From: Adenanthera pavonina
Taxonomy: Eukaryota > Streptophyta > Magnoliopsida > Fabales > Fabaceae
Reading direction: 5' to 3'
Length of the DNA stretch: 64,000 nt
Assembly: GCA_026686845.1 (NCBI GenBank)
Contig: JAIVEN010000008.1
Coordinates: 19,188,501 to 19,252,500, forward strand
In this document: positions 43,346-54,089 of the stretch, one piece after another
Numbering within the stretch: the stretch's first letter is position 1
Layout: each line of letters opens with the position of its first letter
Notes under the pieces: model-generated
Seen by the model: only the letters and a program-made list of their open reading frames with translations
What the model was told of the DNA's origin: nothing
Database searches by the model: none
Position numbers and translations under genes: made by a program

Positions 43346-43987
43346 ATGGATCGTAATCTTGCCGAAGTTGTTCGTGACTACGATTGTCAGGTTGCCTTGA
43401 ATCGTACTGTTAGTCCCAATGATGTTCGTGATACTTCCACTGGTGATCAATTTTTCAATATTACTGCCATGAAGAAAAAATTGTACTATGAAGTTCCAGG
43501 CCTGGACCTTGCATGGACCAATACTACTAGCCATAGTTTTTGCAACATCCAAAAGAATTCAATAGAGCAAGCAGTAAAGTCGATCTTGGATACTTTTAAT
43601 GTTCCTGGAAATGATCGGAAATCCATGGCAACAACGATCTTGGATTTTGCAAGAGATATGTCTAGTAATAGATACAAGAATGACAAGATTTTTAACATGC
43701 TTGTGACTATTGAAGTTCACATTTTTTACGTCAACCATGGCAGTTATGATAAAACTTTGGAGGCATCAGCAAGTAATACTTGAATTGAGGGATTAGAAAG
43801 AGTGGAGGCTGAACAACGAGAAGGGTTACATAATTGTGTAATTTGTTTTGAGGATTTTAAGGATGATATCCGAGCTATCCGTATGCCATGCTCTCATTTG
43901 TTCGATGAAAGTTGCATTGTTAATTGGCTGCAGCAGAAGAATGTTTGCCCACTATGTGGTTTCCAAATGGATACATGTGATGATTAG
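43346..43987 (+). pseudogene. RING-H2 finger protein, one in-frame stop
   Basis: A likely E3 ubiquitin-ligase-type protein of about 213 codons. The ATG at 43346 follows a splice-acceptor-like AAAAG. Residues 1-145 (MDRNLAEVVRDYDCQVALN...) have no domain I recognise. A TGA at 43781-43783 stops the frame after SASNT. Without any frame change, the reading goes on through GLERVEAEQREG into a RING: CVICFEDFKDDIRAIRMPC, SHLFDESCIVNWLQQKNVCP and LC, ending at TAG 43985-43987. Seven of eight zinc ligands are present; the fifth, normally His, is Asp (SHLFDESC). Arg CGA or Trp TGG to TGA are both possible origins of the stop. The RING could be lost by truncation or reached by read-through; a pseudogene is more likely. 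Confidence 0.8.
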
Positions 43988-44303
43988 TTAAAACAGCTTG
44001 CATTCATTTGCCAAATTTAATTATTTATTATGTTTCAAACAATGGATTTGAATGTACGTAGCTTAATTTTACCTATATATAGCATTTTGTCTCAATCTCT
44101 CCAACTATTTCTCTTCATTGACTTTATATCTTTTCCTTTTTTAAATTAGTGATACAGAATATTTTAAAATAGAATAAATGTTATTCATTAAATTTTCGTT
44201 CGTTGCTTATGAAATGTGTTATGGTCAGCTTTTTTGGTTCCCTTCATCACTATATATCTATTTTGCATTGCCCTTTGTGCGTTCATTGCAGTAGAAAAGC
44301 ATT
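43988..44303 (+). other. 3' flank of RING gene
   Basis: AT-rich sequence partly duplicated at 32690-32940 and 33405-33425, which shows that the duplication included the 3' flank. AATAAA-like words occur near 44170 (AGAATAAATG) and could be a polyadenylation signal. Confidence 0.45.
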
Positions 44304-44489
44304 GGGTGCTGTGATGAGCACCCATTAATGTTGATTTATCAATATGCTTTGTCCAAATTAAAATTGAATGATTTAAATTTAATTTAATGTTATCATTTAA
44401 ATATGTTATATATCTGTTATCATTTTTAAAAAATCAAAATAAAAAAATTTAAATCTAGACCATCCAGTGTGATGAGCAATTAAAACCAT
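44304..44489. mobile_element. MITE-like sequence with GTGATGAGCA ends
   Basis: The left end GGGTGCTGTGATGAGCACCC is itself a small palindrome. The right end CTAGACCATCCAGTGTGATGAGCAATT carries the same GTGATGAGCA. CTAGA.CATC with TTTAAATCT next to it also occurs in the terminal repeats of the fold-back element at 10-13.8 kb, suggesting a related family. The boundaries are approximate. Confidence 0.4.
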
Positions 44490-44509
44490 TAAAAGATTTT
44501 TTCCGTAAA

Positions 44510-44855
44510 AATGCTCATGGAAAACAATATTTCTTATTAATTAATTAATTATAAAATTTGTTGTCAACAAAAATTAATTGTAAAATTTGAAAATTGGTAA
44601 ATTTATGGAATGACAAAATCGTTGAACAAAATCTCATCAATTTTCACAAATTATGCAATTTTTTAGTTGAAAATTTTAAATATTAATTGAATTAATTTTA
44701 TTACAAACTTAAAATTTAAATGAGATATTGTGTATTCGCCATGGCGTATGAAATACGCAATTCTTTTACTTTTCGCTAGTAGGGCTCCTGTCTAATATGA
44801 ATGGTTCCTAGCAAGTTCTATGACTCCAAGTTTAAATCATCATCCACAGATACAA
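44510..44855. repeat. Direct repeat D2, right half
   Basis: Matches 40290-40600 (ATGGCTATGAAACAACATTTC region to TTTAAATCAT). It closes the block that holds the RING gene. Confidence 0.65.
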
Positions 44856-45145
44856 CACTATACCCAAAAAGGGAATAGTTGTCATTTATTTTTATTTTTT
44901 ATTGGCATTTCCAAAACACCATCTATTTACGCGTTGATAAAAAGGGATATATAAAATTTGGCGTTTATAAAACTTCAACTAAAGGTAACTTTAGTTGGCG
45001 TTTACATTAGAAATGTCATCCTTTGATTTTTGTTTAAATATACCTTAGTTGGCTTTCTTGGGGAAATGCCAACTAAGGCATATGTTTTAATTGAAGCTTC
45101 TAATGGAAATACCACCTAAAGTGTACCCTTTAGATACCTTCATAT
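44856..45145 (+). mobile_element. CACTA-type element end (truncated)
   Basis: It begins CACTATACCCAAAAAGGG, followed by subterminal-style modules of both orientations: TTAGTTGGC(G/T)TT and GCCAACTAAGG, plus ACTAAAGGTAACTTTAGT. This is the layout of a CACTA subterminal region. No opposite end with TAGTG is found before 45648, so only one end is present. Confidence 0.5.
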
Positions 45146-45648
45146 GGAGGTTTCTGTGTGAAAACAAAAAGAAACAGAAGAGGGTGGTGCTGCGGCCTAG
45201 ATACTTGAGCCGCAATGCCTTGAACTAATATAGCATTAGCAAATTGCTAATACCTCAGGCGAACTTCTAATGCACATAATTTCTTTCTCTGATCTCCAAT
45301 TGACCTGATTTCAACTCCTATAGGTCACTCTACTCTCATTCTAACTATAGATACCAACCACACCTCATGATACCTTGGTATGGTCAGTTTTGAGCAAAAA
45401 CTTGGCAATTGGACCTTCTCATTCCAAACCAAATCACCAACTCCAAAACCAACACCTGACCCTAGTCCCAAATGCCCTAAGGACTGAACTTAGGGTAGTC
45501 TCACTTTAAGAAAACCATTCTTGTAGAATTTGACTTCTCCCTTAGGACCCCTAGGCAAATTGTGTGTTAGATACCCACTTGACCAAACATCCACATACAC
45601 CAACCACAATTGCACATAGCAAGCTTAACATTACCAAATACACATAGT
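45146..45648 (-). repeat. Gypsy LTR fragment (left of CACTA insertion)
   Basis: Read on the minus strand it parallels the LTR at 4640-7092 near its end: TAGGAGTTGAAATCAGGTC against TAGGAGTTGGATTCGAGTC, then AATTATGTGCATTAGAAGTTCGCC against AGTTATGCGCGTCAGAAGGTCGCC, then GCAATTTGCTAATGC and GGCCGCAGC. It is a fragment of a related LTR. Its continuation is at 59374-59543, on the other side of the large CACTA. Confidence 0.6.
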
Positions 45649-46166
45649 CACTACAACATTTTTGACTTACGGCAACACTTTTATCTTTAACAATTAAAAA
45701 AATGCTGCCTATTATCTGAACAGGTAACATTTCTTTCAATGTTGCCTATTTATAGATACTTTAAGCAACAATTTCTTGACAATACTTGAAAAATGTTCCC
45801 TATTCTAAAATAGACAACATTTTTTTATGTCACATGATAGTTTTAGAAGAGGTAACAAAGGAAAAATGTTATCTATAAGAATAGGCTTGTTGCAACATTT
45901 AACAACTGATCTCTATACTTTTGGCAAAAAAAAAAAAACCTCTATACAAGATTTAGCGCCAATTCTTTTTAGTGTGGAGGTAATGTTTGTCAAATTTATA
46001 AATTTTATTAACTGGTTTCAATTTTTTTTTAATAAAAACTAGTGCCAATTTTTTTTGGGAGAAAAACTAGCGCCAATTTTTTAGTGTGGCGGTAAAATTA
46101 GCAAATATGTTAATTATATTAATTTAATTATTAATTGTATTAACAAGACAAGAGGAATTTTCATCT
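45649..46166 (+). repeat. Left subterminal region of the large CACTA
   Basis: At least seven modules of the type GCAACA(A/T)TTTT or AAATGTT(G/C)CC occur from 45650 to 45900. After that a second repeated phrase appears three times: (A)GCGCCAATTTTTTT (45955-46085), twice with AGTGTGG.GG following. Confidence 0.75.
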
Positions 46167-46189
46167 TTACACTACAAAAAAATAGATCT

Positions 46190-46725
46190 TAAGTGACGAC
46201 TTTTGGCGGCGACAAAAAAAGGTCGCCGCTGAAAACACACTTTCCGCGGCGACTAAAAGAGTCGCCGCTGAAAACACACTTTCCGCGGCGACCAAAAAGA
46301 GTCGCCGCCGAAAGTCAGTGTTTTCGCGGCGATCAAATAAGTCGCCGCTGAAAGTTAGCCTTTCAGCGGCGACCATTTTCAGTTGCCGCTGAAAGACGGA
46401 CTTTCAGCGGCGACCTTTTTTAGTCGCCGCTGAAAGACTAACTTTCAGCGGCGATTAAACAAGTCGCCACTGAAAGACAGACTTTCAGCGGCAACTGAAA
46501 ATGGTCGCCGCTGAAAGTCTGTCTTTCAGTGGCGACTGAAAATGGTTGCCGCTGAAAGAGTGACTTTCAGCGGCGACTTGGTTAATCGCCGCTGAAAGTC
46601 CGTCTTTCAGCGGCGATTAAACAAGTCGCCGCTGAAAGAGTGACTTTCAGCGGCGATTAACCAAGTCGCCGCTGAAAGTCACTCTTTCAGCGGCGACTTT
46701 TTAATGTCGCCGCCAAAGGTAATTT
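46190..46725. repeat. GCGGCGAC hairpin array (left subterminal)
   Basis: About thirteen short hairpins, each of the form CTTTC(A)GCGGCGA...TCGCCGCTGAAAG with a 5-9 base loop, follow at roughly 40 bp spacing. They are separated by 5-6 variable bases (for example ACGGA, ACTAA, ACAGA, AGTGA). Modules of this type in CACTA ends are normally bound by the element's TNPA-like protein. Dense CpG is notable in an AT-rich window. Confidence 0.9.
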
Positions 46726-46729
46726 TGTA

Positions 46730-47570
46730 AATTTTTGCTATTTTCGTTGTAAAAATTAATAAATAACATATTAAAATAATAATTGTGTTTTATTTATACA
46801 TTTTTATTATAAGTAATTAGATATTTAATATATATTTTATATTATCTAATATCTTTATTTAAAGGTAAAGTAGTTTACTATTTTTTCATGTAAAATATTC
46901 TGGACATTTTGAAAGTACTTTATCTCCACCGGAGATTAAAGATTTGAAATGTTGAATATTGAATTCTATCTATATTTATTTTTACTTTTCCTAATCCTAA
47001 TTAATGAAATATGTTATTCTTATTAGGATAATTTTTTTTAATTCATAAAGGGATTGATAACTCCAAAAAAAAAATAGGAAGATAAACTAATCCCTAATTA
47101 TTTAATGTGATCAACCCTATATTTGGAGGAATTCTTATTAGGTTAATTTAATTTCTAATATTTTTAACATATAAATTAATATTAATATTATTTATTACCA
47201 ATAATAATTTTGATGAAGTAATAATATATTGAATTTATTGCATTTTTTAAAATCATATGACAATCAAAATTATAATATTTATTTTAATGATTTTTTAACA
47301 ATTTTCTATTACATTATATTATATATATATATATTAAGCATATATATAATATAACTTATCAAATAATATAATATATGATATATATGATATGTCATAACAT
47401 AAAATAAAAAATATAATATAAATATATATGTATATAAATAAAATATTTAACGATATTAATAATTGAAAATAAAATATATGTGTGTTTTTTAATAATAATA
47501 TTGATTTATAAATATATATGTGTGTATTAGTGAGTAGATAAACAATATATATTAAATATCTTAAATAAAA
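46730..47570. other. AT-rich spacer of nested CACTA
   Basis: Extremely AT-rich with TA runs near 47322-47346 and 47402-47430. No coding signal is supported. Confidence 0.55.
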
Positions 47571-47574
47571 ACTG

Positions 47575-47670
47575 TAGGTGCATTTCAGCTCAACTGGCAA
47601 AAAAGTAAACACAAAGGCATTGCAAGCAACAGGTCAGGGGTTCGAACCAAGGTGAACGCACATTTGAAAC
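47575..47670 (+). mobile_element. SINE-like patch with A and B boxes
   Basis: TTCAGCTCAACTGGCAAAA resembles a tRNA A box, and GGGGTTCGAACCAAGG a B box, about 45 bp apart, the spacing of a Pol III internal promoter. There is no cloverleaf, so it is not a tRNA gene. It most likely derives from a tRNA-related SINE captured within the nested CACTA. Confidence 0.5.
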
Positions 47671-47671
47671 A

Positions 47672-48065
47672 AATATATGACGTGGCGGTGGTGATATGAG
47701 AGGTGACGTGGCGTCCGTTTGGGGGTGGTGACGTGGCAGCAGTCCGATGACGTGGCGGCGGTCCGGTTGGGGCCGGCCGGCGGCGGCGGTCCGATGACAC
47801 GGCGGTGGTCCGACGGCGGCCGACCGGTCGGCGACGGTGGTCCAATGACGTCGCGGTGGTCCGACGGCGGCCGACCGACGGTGGTGACTTGGCGTCCGTT
47901 TGGCGGTCCGATGACGTGGCGGTGGTCTGGTGGGGGCCGGCCGGCGGCGGCGGACCGATGACGTCACGTCCGACCGGCGGTGGTGGTGGTCCGATGGCGG
48001 TGGTGACGTGGCGGCCGGCCAGTGGTGGTTACGTGGTGGGGTCCAGTGGCTGACATGGTGATGAC
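47672..48065. repeat. GC-rich minisatellite-like core
   Basis: Repeated words GGTCCGATGACGTGGCGG, GGGGCCGGCCGGCGGCGGCGG and CCGACGGCGGCCGACCG recur with variation over 390 bp. The tract is among the most GC-rich in the window. Long open frames on both strands here follow from the lack of A/T-rich stops and are not evidence of a gene. Confidence 0.8.
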
Positions 48066-48069
48066 ATGG

Positions 48070-48360
48070 CGAAACGACTTTCAGCGGCGACTAAATGTTG
48101 TCGCCAAATAATAAATTTTCAGCGGCGACTAAATGTTGTCGCCAAATGAGAAATATTTGGCGGCGACAATTTATATTTTTAGCGACAACTCTTTTCACCA
48201 CTAAATGTCAACTTTTGGCGGCGACATTTTTATCGTCGTCAAACTTTTGGTAACGGGATTTGTGGCGACGACATGGTGGCGACAAAAATGTCGCCGCTAA
48301 AAACTTTTGGCGGCGAAATTCCTTCTTTCAGCGGCGACTTTTGTCGCCGCCAAAAATCAA
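48070..48360. repeat. GCGGCGAC array (right subterminal)
   Basis: Fewer and more diverged modules than at the left: TTTCAGCGGCGACTAAATGTTGTCGCC occurs twice, then TTGGCGGCGACA..., GTGGCGACAAAAATGTCGCCGC and GTCGCCGCCAAAAATC, leading into the terminal repeat. Confidence 0.85.
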
Positions 48361-48376
48361 ATTTTTTGTAGTGTTA

Positions 48377-51300
48377 CCTCGGAAAAGAAATTAACGAGCT
48401 TTCTTTCTCCAGTTCCGACTTTCGACCTCTCAATCACACTTGCTATTCTCGTCAGTTTACTACCATCTTATATTTCGATTTCCTCCTCTTCCTTTCATTT
48501 GGTGGCTCCTCTCTTAATTTCACTTTTGTTTTATCTATTCGTTGCTTTCTCATCTAGATTCATTGGGTTTTGTGCATAAAGATTTGGGAATTTATGAACG
48601 TTCTTGCTGTTTTGGGTGCCCCTAACTGATGCCTTTCATGGATGCTCCAGCCACTATCATTTGAAGATTGTGTGTTGCCATTTGAAGCCATCATTTGAAG
48701 CGTGAGTGGGTTAATCTCAAGCCACCATCTGAAAAGATAGAATACCTAAATACCCAAATTTTCAAAAATAGGTAACAATACCCAAATCAACTAATTTATG
48801 TCGCGGGCTGATTCATTTTATATTCTGATTTTCTGTGTGCTTCAAATATTGTGAAGAATTATCCATAGCCAATTGATGAATAAATTAGTTGATTTGTCCA
48901 TTCTTGTCTCCCTTTGAAGTGGGTGAATGTTATAGTGGCGTGTAAAGCAACTACAGTTGATTTGTGCCTGTCACTTTTGATGTGGGTGAAGTTGTTTGTT
49001 TTGTTTGTGACACACCATGACTAGTTGGACCCACCAATATGGACAAAATTCTCTTTTTCCTACATGATTCTATCAAAGTTCGTTGCACCAACTAGCATGT
49101 AAAATTAATAATAATAAACAAAGTTCAGGCAAATGCATGTGGCTCATTTTCTCGTGAAGTGACTATTATAATATAGGATATAGTGTAGTTAATTTGTGAT
49201 TATAATCTTCAACTACTACACTAATACAAAAGATATATATAAATGGCTGGACCCCTCCCATGCATTTTTTTTTGGCCTAAAAACTAAACGTACATTATTC
49301 TCTTGTATCCCAATTCAAACAACTGATAGCCTTCACTTTATTTTTTTTGCCTGTTGGTTAAAATGTGCTTTGCTGATTAAATACAATATGGAGCCTTCAT
49401 AGGTACTTTTATTAGCCTTTTGTTTTGTTGTTTTATCAGCTCTCATTTTTATGAGGTTCAAGTTAACTTTGTGCTATAGATACAAAGAGAGATAGGGGAG
49501 TAGAAAGCTAAAATGAAGTAATACTTTGTTTCTCTGATAGTGTTTCATTCAAATAAATATAGAAGAGATGTTGGACAAGGTAAAATATAGAATTGAAAAC
49601 ATTTAGGCCCATGGTTATGTGAGATTACTACATGGAACAGAGGAAGATTTATAAATTAGATGCAGTTTTGGAGTTGGGATTCTGTATATAGGTTATAAAC
49701 TACATAGCCAATGACACAAATCCAAAAATATATTCATAATAACCAAGCTTAGCAACACAAATTCAATACAAATATTCCAAGTGAAGTACAGATAATAGAA
49801 ATGTAGTAGTGAAGGGGAATAGCAGAAATAAGACTCTTGAAGGGGAAGAAGAGTCTACTTAACATTTAGTTTGCATCTGTTTGTTACTACCTATTAGTTT
49901 TGCTAGTAAGTTAAGGCTTGAAGGCTGTCTTGTTGAGGGAAAAAGGGGATCAAGAGAAGGGTAGCTAGGCTCAAATCAAAAGATGTTACTATTAAGTTAG
50001 GTAACACAGAGTTGACTGGGGGTTGATAAATGCTTCTGGATATGGTGTATATTGCTGTGAATGGAACTAGACTGTATTCTTGGTTAAAAAAAAAAGAATG
50101 GAACTAGACTGTATTATTGTTATATATATAACTTTCTTATGGTCAACCTCCAACTTGAATTTAAAAGTAAAAAGAATTAGAATGCAGTTCCTCTTCTTCC
50201 TTGTCTTTGTTCTGATCATTTTCATCTCTTTGTTGTTTTTCCATTTCTACTATTGTCATAACACATTCACTTTTTTACTGAGTAATTAACATTATAATGA
50301 TGATGAGATTTTTTGTATTATAATTTTTTAATCCAATTTTTAATATTATAATATAATTGCACTATAACTTATCAAAGTACAGGTTGATAAATTCTACTAG
50401 TATTTAAACTCCTTATCTCATTTTAGATGTAAAGTGAATTTACTCAACAATATTTAGTTAATTTATATATGTTTAATTAATTGAAAATCTCAAACTAAAT
50501 GTACATAGAAGAATTACAACTTGATTAATTTAACATATAGGTAAACCATCATTCCTACCCTCATATATATATATATTATATAATGCATAGATGACGTAAT
50601 ACAATCATACAAAATTTTCTTGCCCATGTGGTTTCCCTGTCATCTATATATCTAATTAATTAATTTCACAAGTCATGCTGTACCAAAAACTCACGGTTAT
50701 TCAATTTTGGTTCCCTAGTCTTTGTGGCCCTCTATTACTTTCTACTGCCCAATTTACCTTCTTAACTTTTCTTGGGCCTTAGAATACTAATTGAGCATTC
50801 GATGAAAGAGAAAGCTTCCTACTAGATCCCAAAATAGTAGATGAAATGATTGGAATCCTATTAGAGAAAATGATGGGAAATTATAATAGAGCAACGATAT
50901 TATAAATGTAAAAAAGTTTTAATTACAATATACTAATAATTATTAGGAATTTAATGTGTAATTATTTAATTAGTTAAATTATTTAATAATAACACATTTA
51001 ATAATACTAATTTGATTACTATATAATCAATGGAAATTTGATTCTATTAGTAAATTTAATAAAGTTGATAGTATAGTTAGATAATATTAATGGAAAACGG
51101 TAAAACATTTAAGAATTACATGAAATTCAAAGCTACACTTGGATTATTTAGACAACCCTCCTAATCTGTCAAGTATCATGATGCACAAGGTAATTTAACA
51201 ATGGCTTAAGGCATACAAAGTTGATAGTATAGTTACGCTTGAGTTGTTAATACCTTTCTCTGGTAATTACAAACTTGTTTGCTGTCATTGCCCACTTTTT

Positions 51301-51480
51301 CTATCTTTAGATGACAATGATCTTCTAGTCTCTCTTTAATTTCATCTCAATGAATTATATTGTGCCTAAGATCTAATCAATGTGTTGCCTATTTTCCACT
51401 TAGTGATATTCTACAGTTATATTAATTTTGGTGTGTAAACTTAGTGGTTTTATTCCTTTAATTGGTTCTCTTTTGCAAAC
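48377..51480 (+). other. 5' leader and large non-coding part of the CACTA
   Basis: Immediately after the nested element is a CT-rich stretch (48390-48560; CTTTCTTTCTCCAGTTCC, CTCCTCTTCCTTTC), likely the leader of the transposase transcript. The following 2.8 kb are AT-rich, without a recognisable frame, and probably intronic. AATGGAACTAGACTGTATT occurs twice (50057 and 50097), a local duplication with an A run between the copies. Confidence 0.5.
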
Positions 51481-51504
51481 TTGTTTTTGTTTAGAAAACC
51501 AAAC

Positions 51505-54001
51505 ATGATAAAGAAGGATTGGATTGACTTGCCTCGATATTGTGAAGAGTATATTAATGGTGTTAGACACTTTTTGGATGTTGCATTCACTAAAGAAAAG
51601 TTTAATGGAGAAGAGATTTTGTGCCCTTGTACTGTATGTTGCAGTGATAGTTGGGAAAAAAGAGATATAGTATATGATCATTTGATAAGCAAGGGTTTTG
51701 TAGAAGGCTACACAGAGTGGATTTACCATGGTGAAGAGTTATGTCTTATGGATCTTGATAGTGATAGTGATGGTAATGTTTCATTTGATGATATTGATGG
51801 CTTATTGTTTGAGACATTCAAAGATGTGGCTCAAGCAGATGGAGTATATGAAGGCTTAAATGAAGATGCAAAGAAATTTTATAAACTAGTTGAGGATGCA
51901 AAAGAAGAGTTGTATCCTGGCTGTAAAAAATTTTCAACCTTATCGTTCACTATTCGATTGTATTTGCTGAAATGTCTCTATGGATGGAGCAATGCATCTT
52001 TCACTGCTCTCCTAGAGTTATTGAAAGAGGCCATGCCAGATTTGAACATCCCTATCTCTTTCAATAAAACAAAGTCTATGATAAAAGACTTGGGTTTAGA
52101 TTATAAAAAGATTGATACATGTCCCAACAATTGCATGTTGTTTTGGAAAGAGCATGAGAAAGATGACTTGTGTTATATTTGTGGCGCATCAAGGTGGATA
52201 GAATATCGTGAAGTGGATTGTGATCTTGAAGAGTCCAAAAAGGCTTATAAAGTTCCTGCCAAAGTGCTATGGCATTTTCCTTTAATTCCAAGATTGAAAA
52301 GGCTCTTTATGTGTTTCAGGACTGCTGATTCATTAAGATGGCATGCAGAACAGCGTTCCAATGACGGTAAGCTAAGACATCCTGCTGATGGCCAATCATG
52401 GAGAGACTTTGAAGCAAGCAATCCAGATTTTGCTATTGATACTCGTAATATCAGGCTTGGGTTAGCTAGTGATGCGTTTAATCTATTTAGGACTATGAGC
52501 CTATCACATAGCACATGGCCTGTGATATTAACAATATGTAATTATCCACCAAATTTATGCTTGAAAGCAGAGAGTTGTATAATGTCATTACTTATTCCTG
52601 GACTGAGATCACCTGGAAATGCAATAGATGTGCATTTACAACCACTTATTGAGGAGTTAAAGCTATTATGGGATGTTGGTGTAGAAACATATGATATTTC
52701 CAAAAATCAAACATTTCAAATGCGTGCAGCTCTTTTGTGGACTGTTAGTGACTTTCCTGCATATGCTATGCTATCTGGTTGGAGCACTAAAGAGAAGTTG
52801 GCTTGCCCTGCATGTAATCATGCAACTTCTTCTACTTACTTAAAACATAGTCATAAGTTTTGCTATATGGGTCATCGTGTCTTTTTGGATTCGAATCACG
52901 AGTGGAGATCAAATGCAAGTTCTTTTAATGGAGAGCCAAAATATAGATCTGCACCATCTTTGTTAGATGTAACAAGAATTTTAGAAGACTTAAAAGACAT
53001 CCCTGATGTCTTAGGAAGGAATGATAAGAAAAAAAGGGATGGTCCATGGAAGAAAAAATCTATTTTTTGGCAATTGCCATATTGGAAGGACAATACTTTA
53101 CGCCATAATTTTGATATAATGCACATAGAGAAGAACATATGTGATAATATAATTGGGACTTTGTTAGAGATTGAAGGAAAGAGAAAGGATCATGACAGGG
53201 CTCGTTTAGACCTAAAAGATATGGGGATAAGAAAGAAACTTCATTTGAAGGAATCAAGTGATGGTAAGAAGACCTATCGCCCAAAAGCATGTTTCTCCCT
53301 AACCAAACATGAGAAATCTGTCCTTTGTGGTGTTTTAAAGGCAGTAAAACTTCCTGATGGTATTGCTTCCAACATCTCACGTTATGTGCAAGTTGTGGAA
53401 GGAAAAATTTCTGGGTACAAGAGTCATGATGCCCATATTGTACTACATTACTTGTTACAGGCAGCAATACGAGGGATAATCCCACATCAAGTTGCTGTTC
53501 CTCTAATTCGGCTTTGTTCCTTCTTTCGTTGTTTATGCCAAAAGGTTATTGAAGTGGAAAGTTTGGATCACTTGGAATCAGAGATTGTAGAAACACTTTG
53601 CCAACTTGAGAGAATATTCCCCTAAGTTTCTTTGACATAATGGTTCACTTACCTATTCACCTTGCAAATGAGGTTAGGTTGGGTGGACCAGTACAATTTC
53701 GGTGGATATATTATATGGAAAGATATTTGGGAGATTTAAAATCTTTTGTTCGTAATAAGAGTCGCCCAGAAGGTTCTATCGTTGAAGCATATTTGGCTAA
53801 GGAATCACTAACATTTTGTTCAAGATATCTGTCTAGTGATGTAGATACACGGGTGAATAGAATGACACGAAATAGCAATAATACTCCTCACATTAGTCAT
53901 CCTATTGGGAGTGAGAAGCTAATTTCTCTTGATCACAAGTCAAAAAACCAAGCTCATGGATACATCTTATTCAATTGTGATGAAGTGCAAGATTACTTTA
54001 G
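51505..54001 (+). pseudogene. CACTA TNP2/TNPD-type transposase, first exon
   Basis: This would encode the DDE-type transposase that cuts the element ends. The better start is the ATG at 51505 (MIKKDWIDLPRYCEEYINGV), which matches the usual start of the Transpos_assoc domain. Next are CPCTVCC and GYTEWIYHGE, a Cys motif CPNNCMLFW...CYICGASRW (about residues 215-240), the Transposase_21 core (FPLIPRLKRLFMCFRTADSL, then FDIMHIEKNICDNIIGTLLE at about 53110), and the DUF4218 domain that begins before 53625. A one-base loss in the C run at 53614-53617 creates TAA at 53623; DUF4218 continues in the next frame (VHLPIHLANEVRLGGPVQFR) to a good donor at 54001/54002. About 830 codons, full length for the family. 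Confidence 0.9.
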
Positions 54002-54089
54002 GTACTATCATCAACGTATATGATATTTTATCCTTACTATTGAAATTTTTATTTCTTTTGTATTACAAAATGGGCTATTTATTTTGTAG
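54002..54089 (+). other. Intron in the transposase gene, 88 bp
   Basis: GTACTATC...TTATTTTGTAG, AT-rich, splits an Arg codon (AG|G) and joins DYF-R to EHETEVYN, the expected continuation of the family. Confidence 0.75.

Larger units (their letters stand above)
46170..48373. mobile_element. Nested non-autonomous CACTA, 2204 bp, TSD TTA
   Basis: It starts CACTACAAAAAAATAGATCT and ends AAATTTTTTGTAGTG, flanked by TTA on both sides (46167-46169 and 48374-48376). It has long subterminal hairpin arrays, an AT-rich spacer, a SINE-like patch and a GC-rich minisatellite-like core, and no transposase. Its end sequence differs from that of the element it sits in, so a different CACTA family must have supplied transposase. 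Confidence 0.93.

Noticed and set aside
43781..43783. In-frame TGA as a selenocysteine codon
   Set aside because: Land plants lack the selenocysteine machinery and no selenoprotein family is recognised; a nonsense mutation or read-through is simpler.
46190..46725. CRISPR-like regular repeats with variable spacers
   Set aside because: The repeats are short hairpins in both orientations bounded by CACTA ends in a plant genome; this is a CACTA subterminal array.
47575..47670. tRNA gene
   Set aside because: A and B boxes are present, but acceptor and anticodon stems cannot be formed; SINE-like.
47585..48053. Long open frames on both strands rich in Arg, Gly, Pro and Trp
   Set aside because: The GC-rich repeat core lacks stops in all frames; the sequence is a minisatellite and no protein pattern is present.
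53060..53485. 141-codon minus-strand frame
   Set aside because: Antisense shadow of the CACTA transposase.
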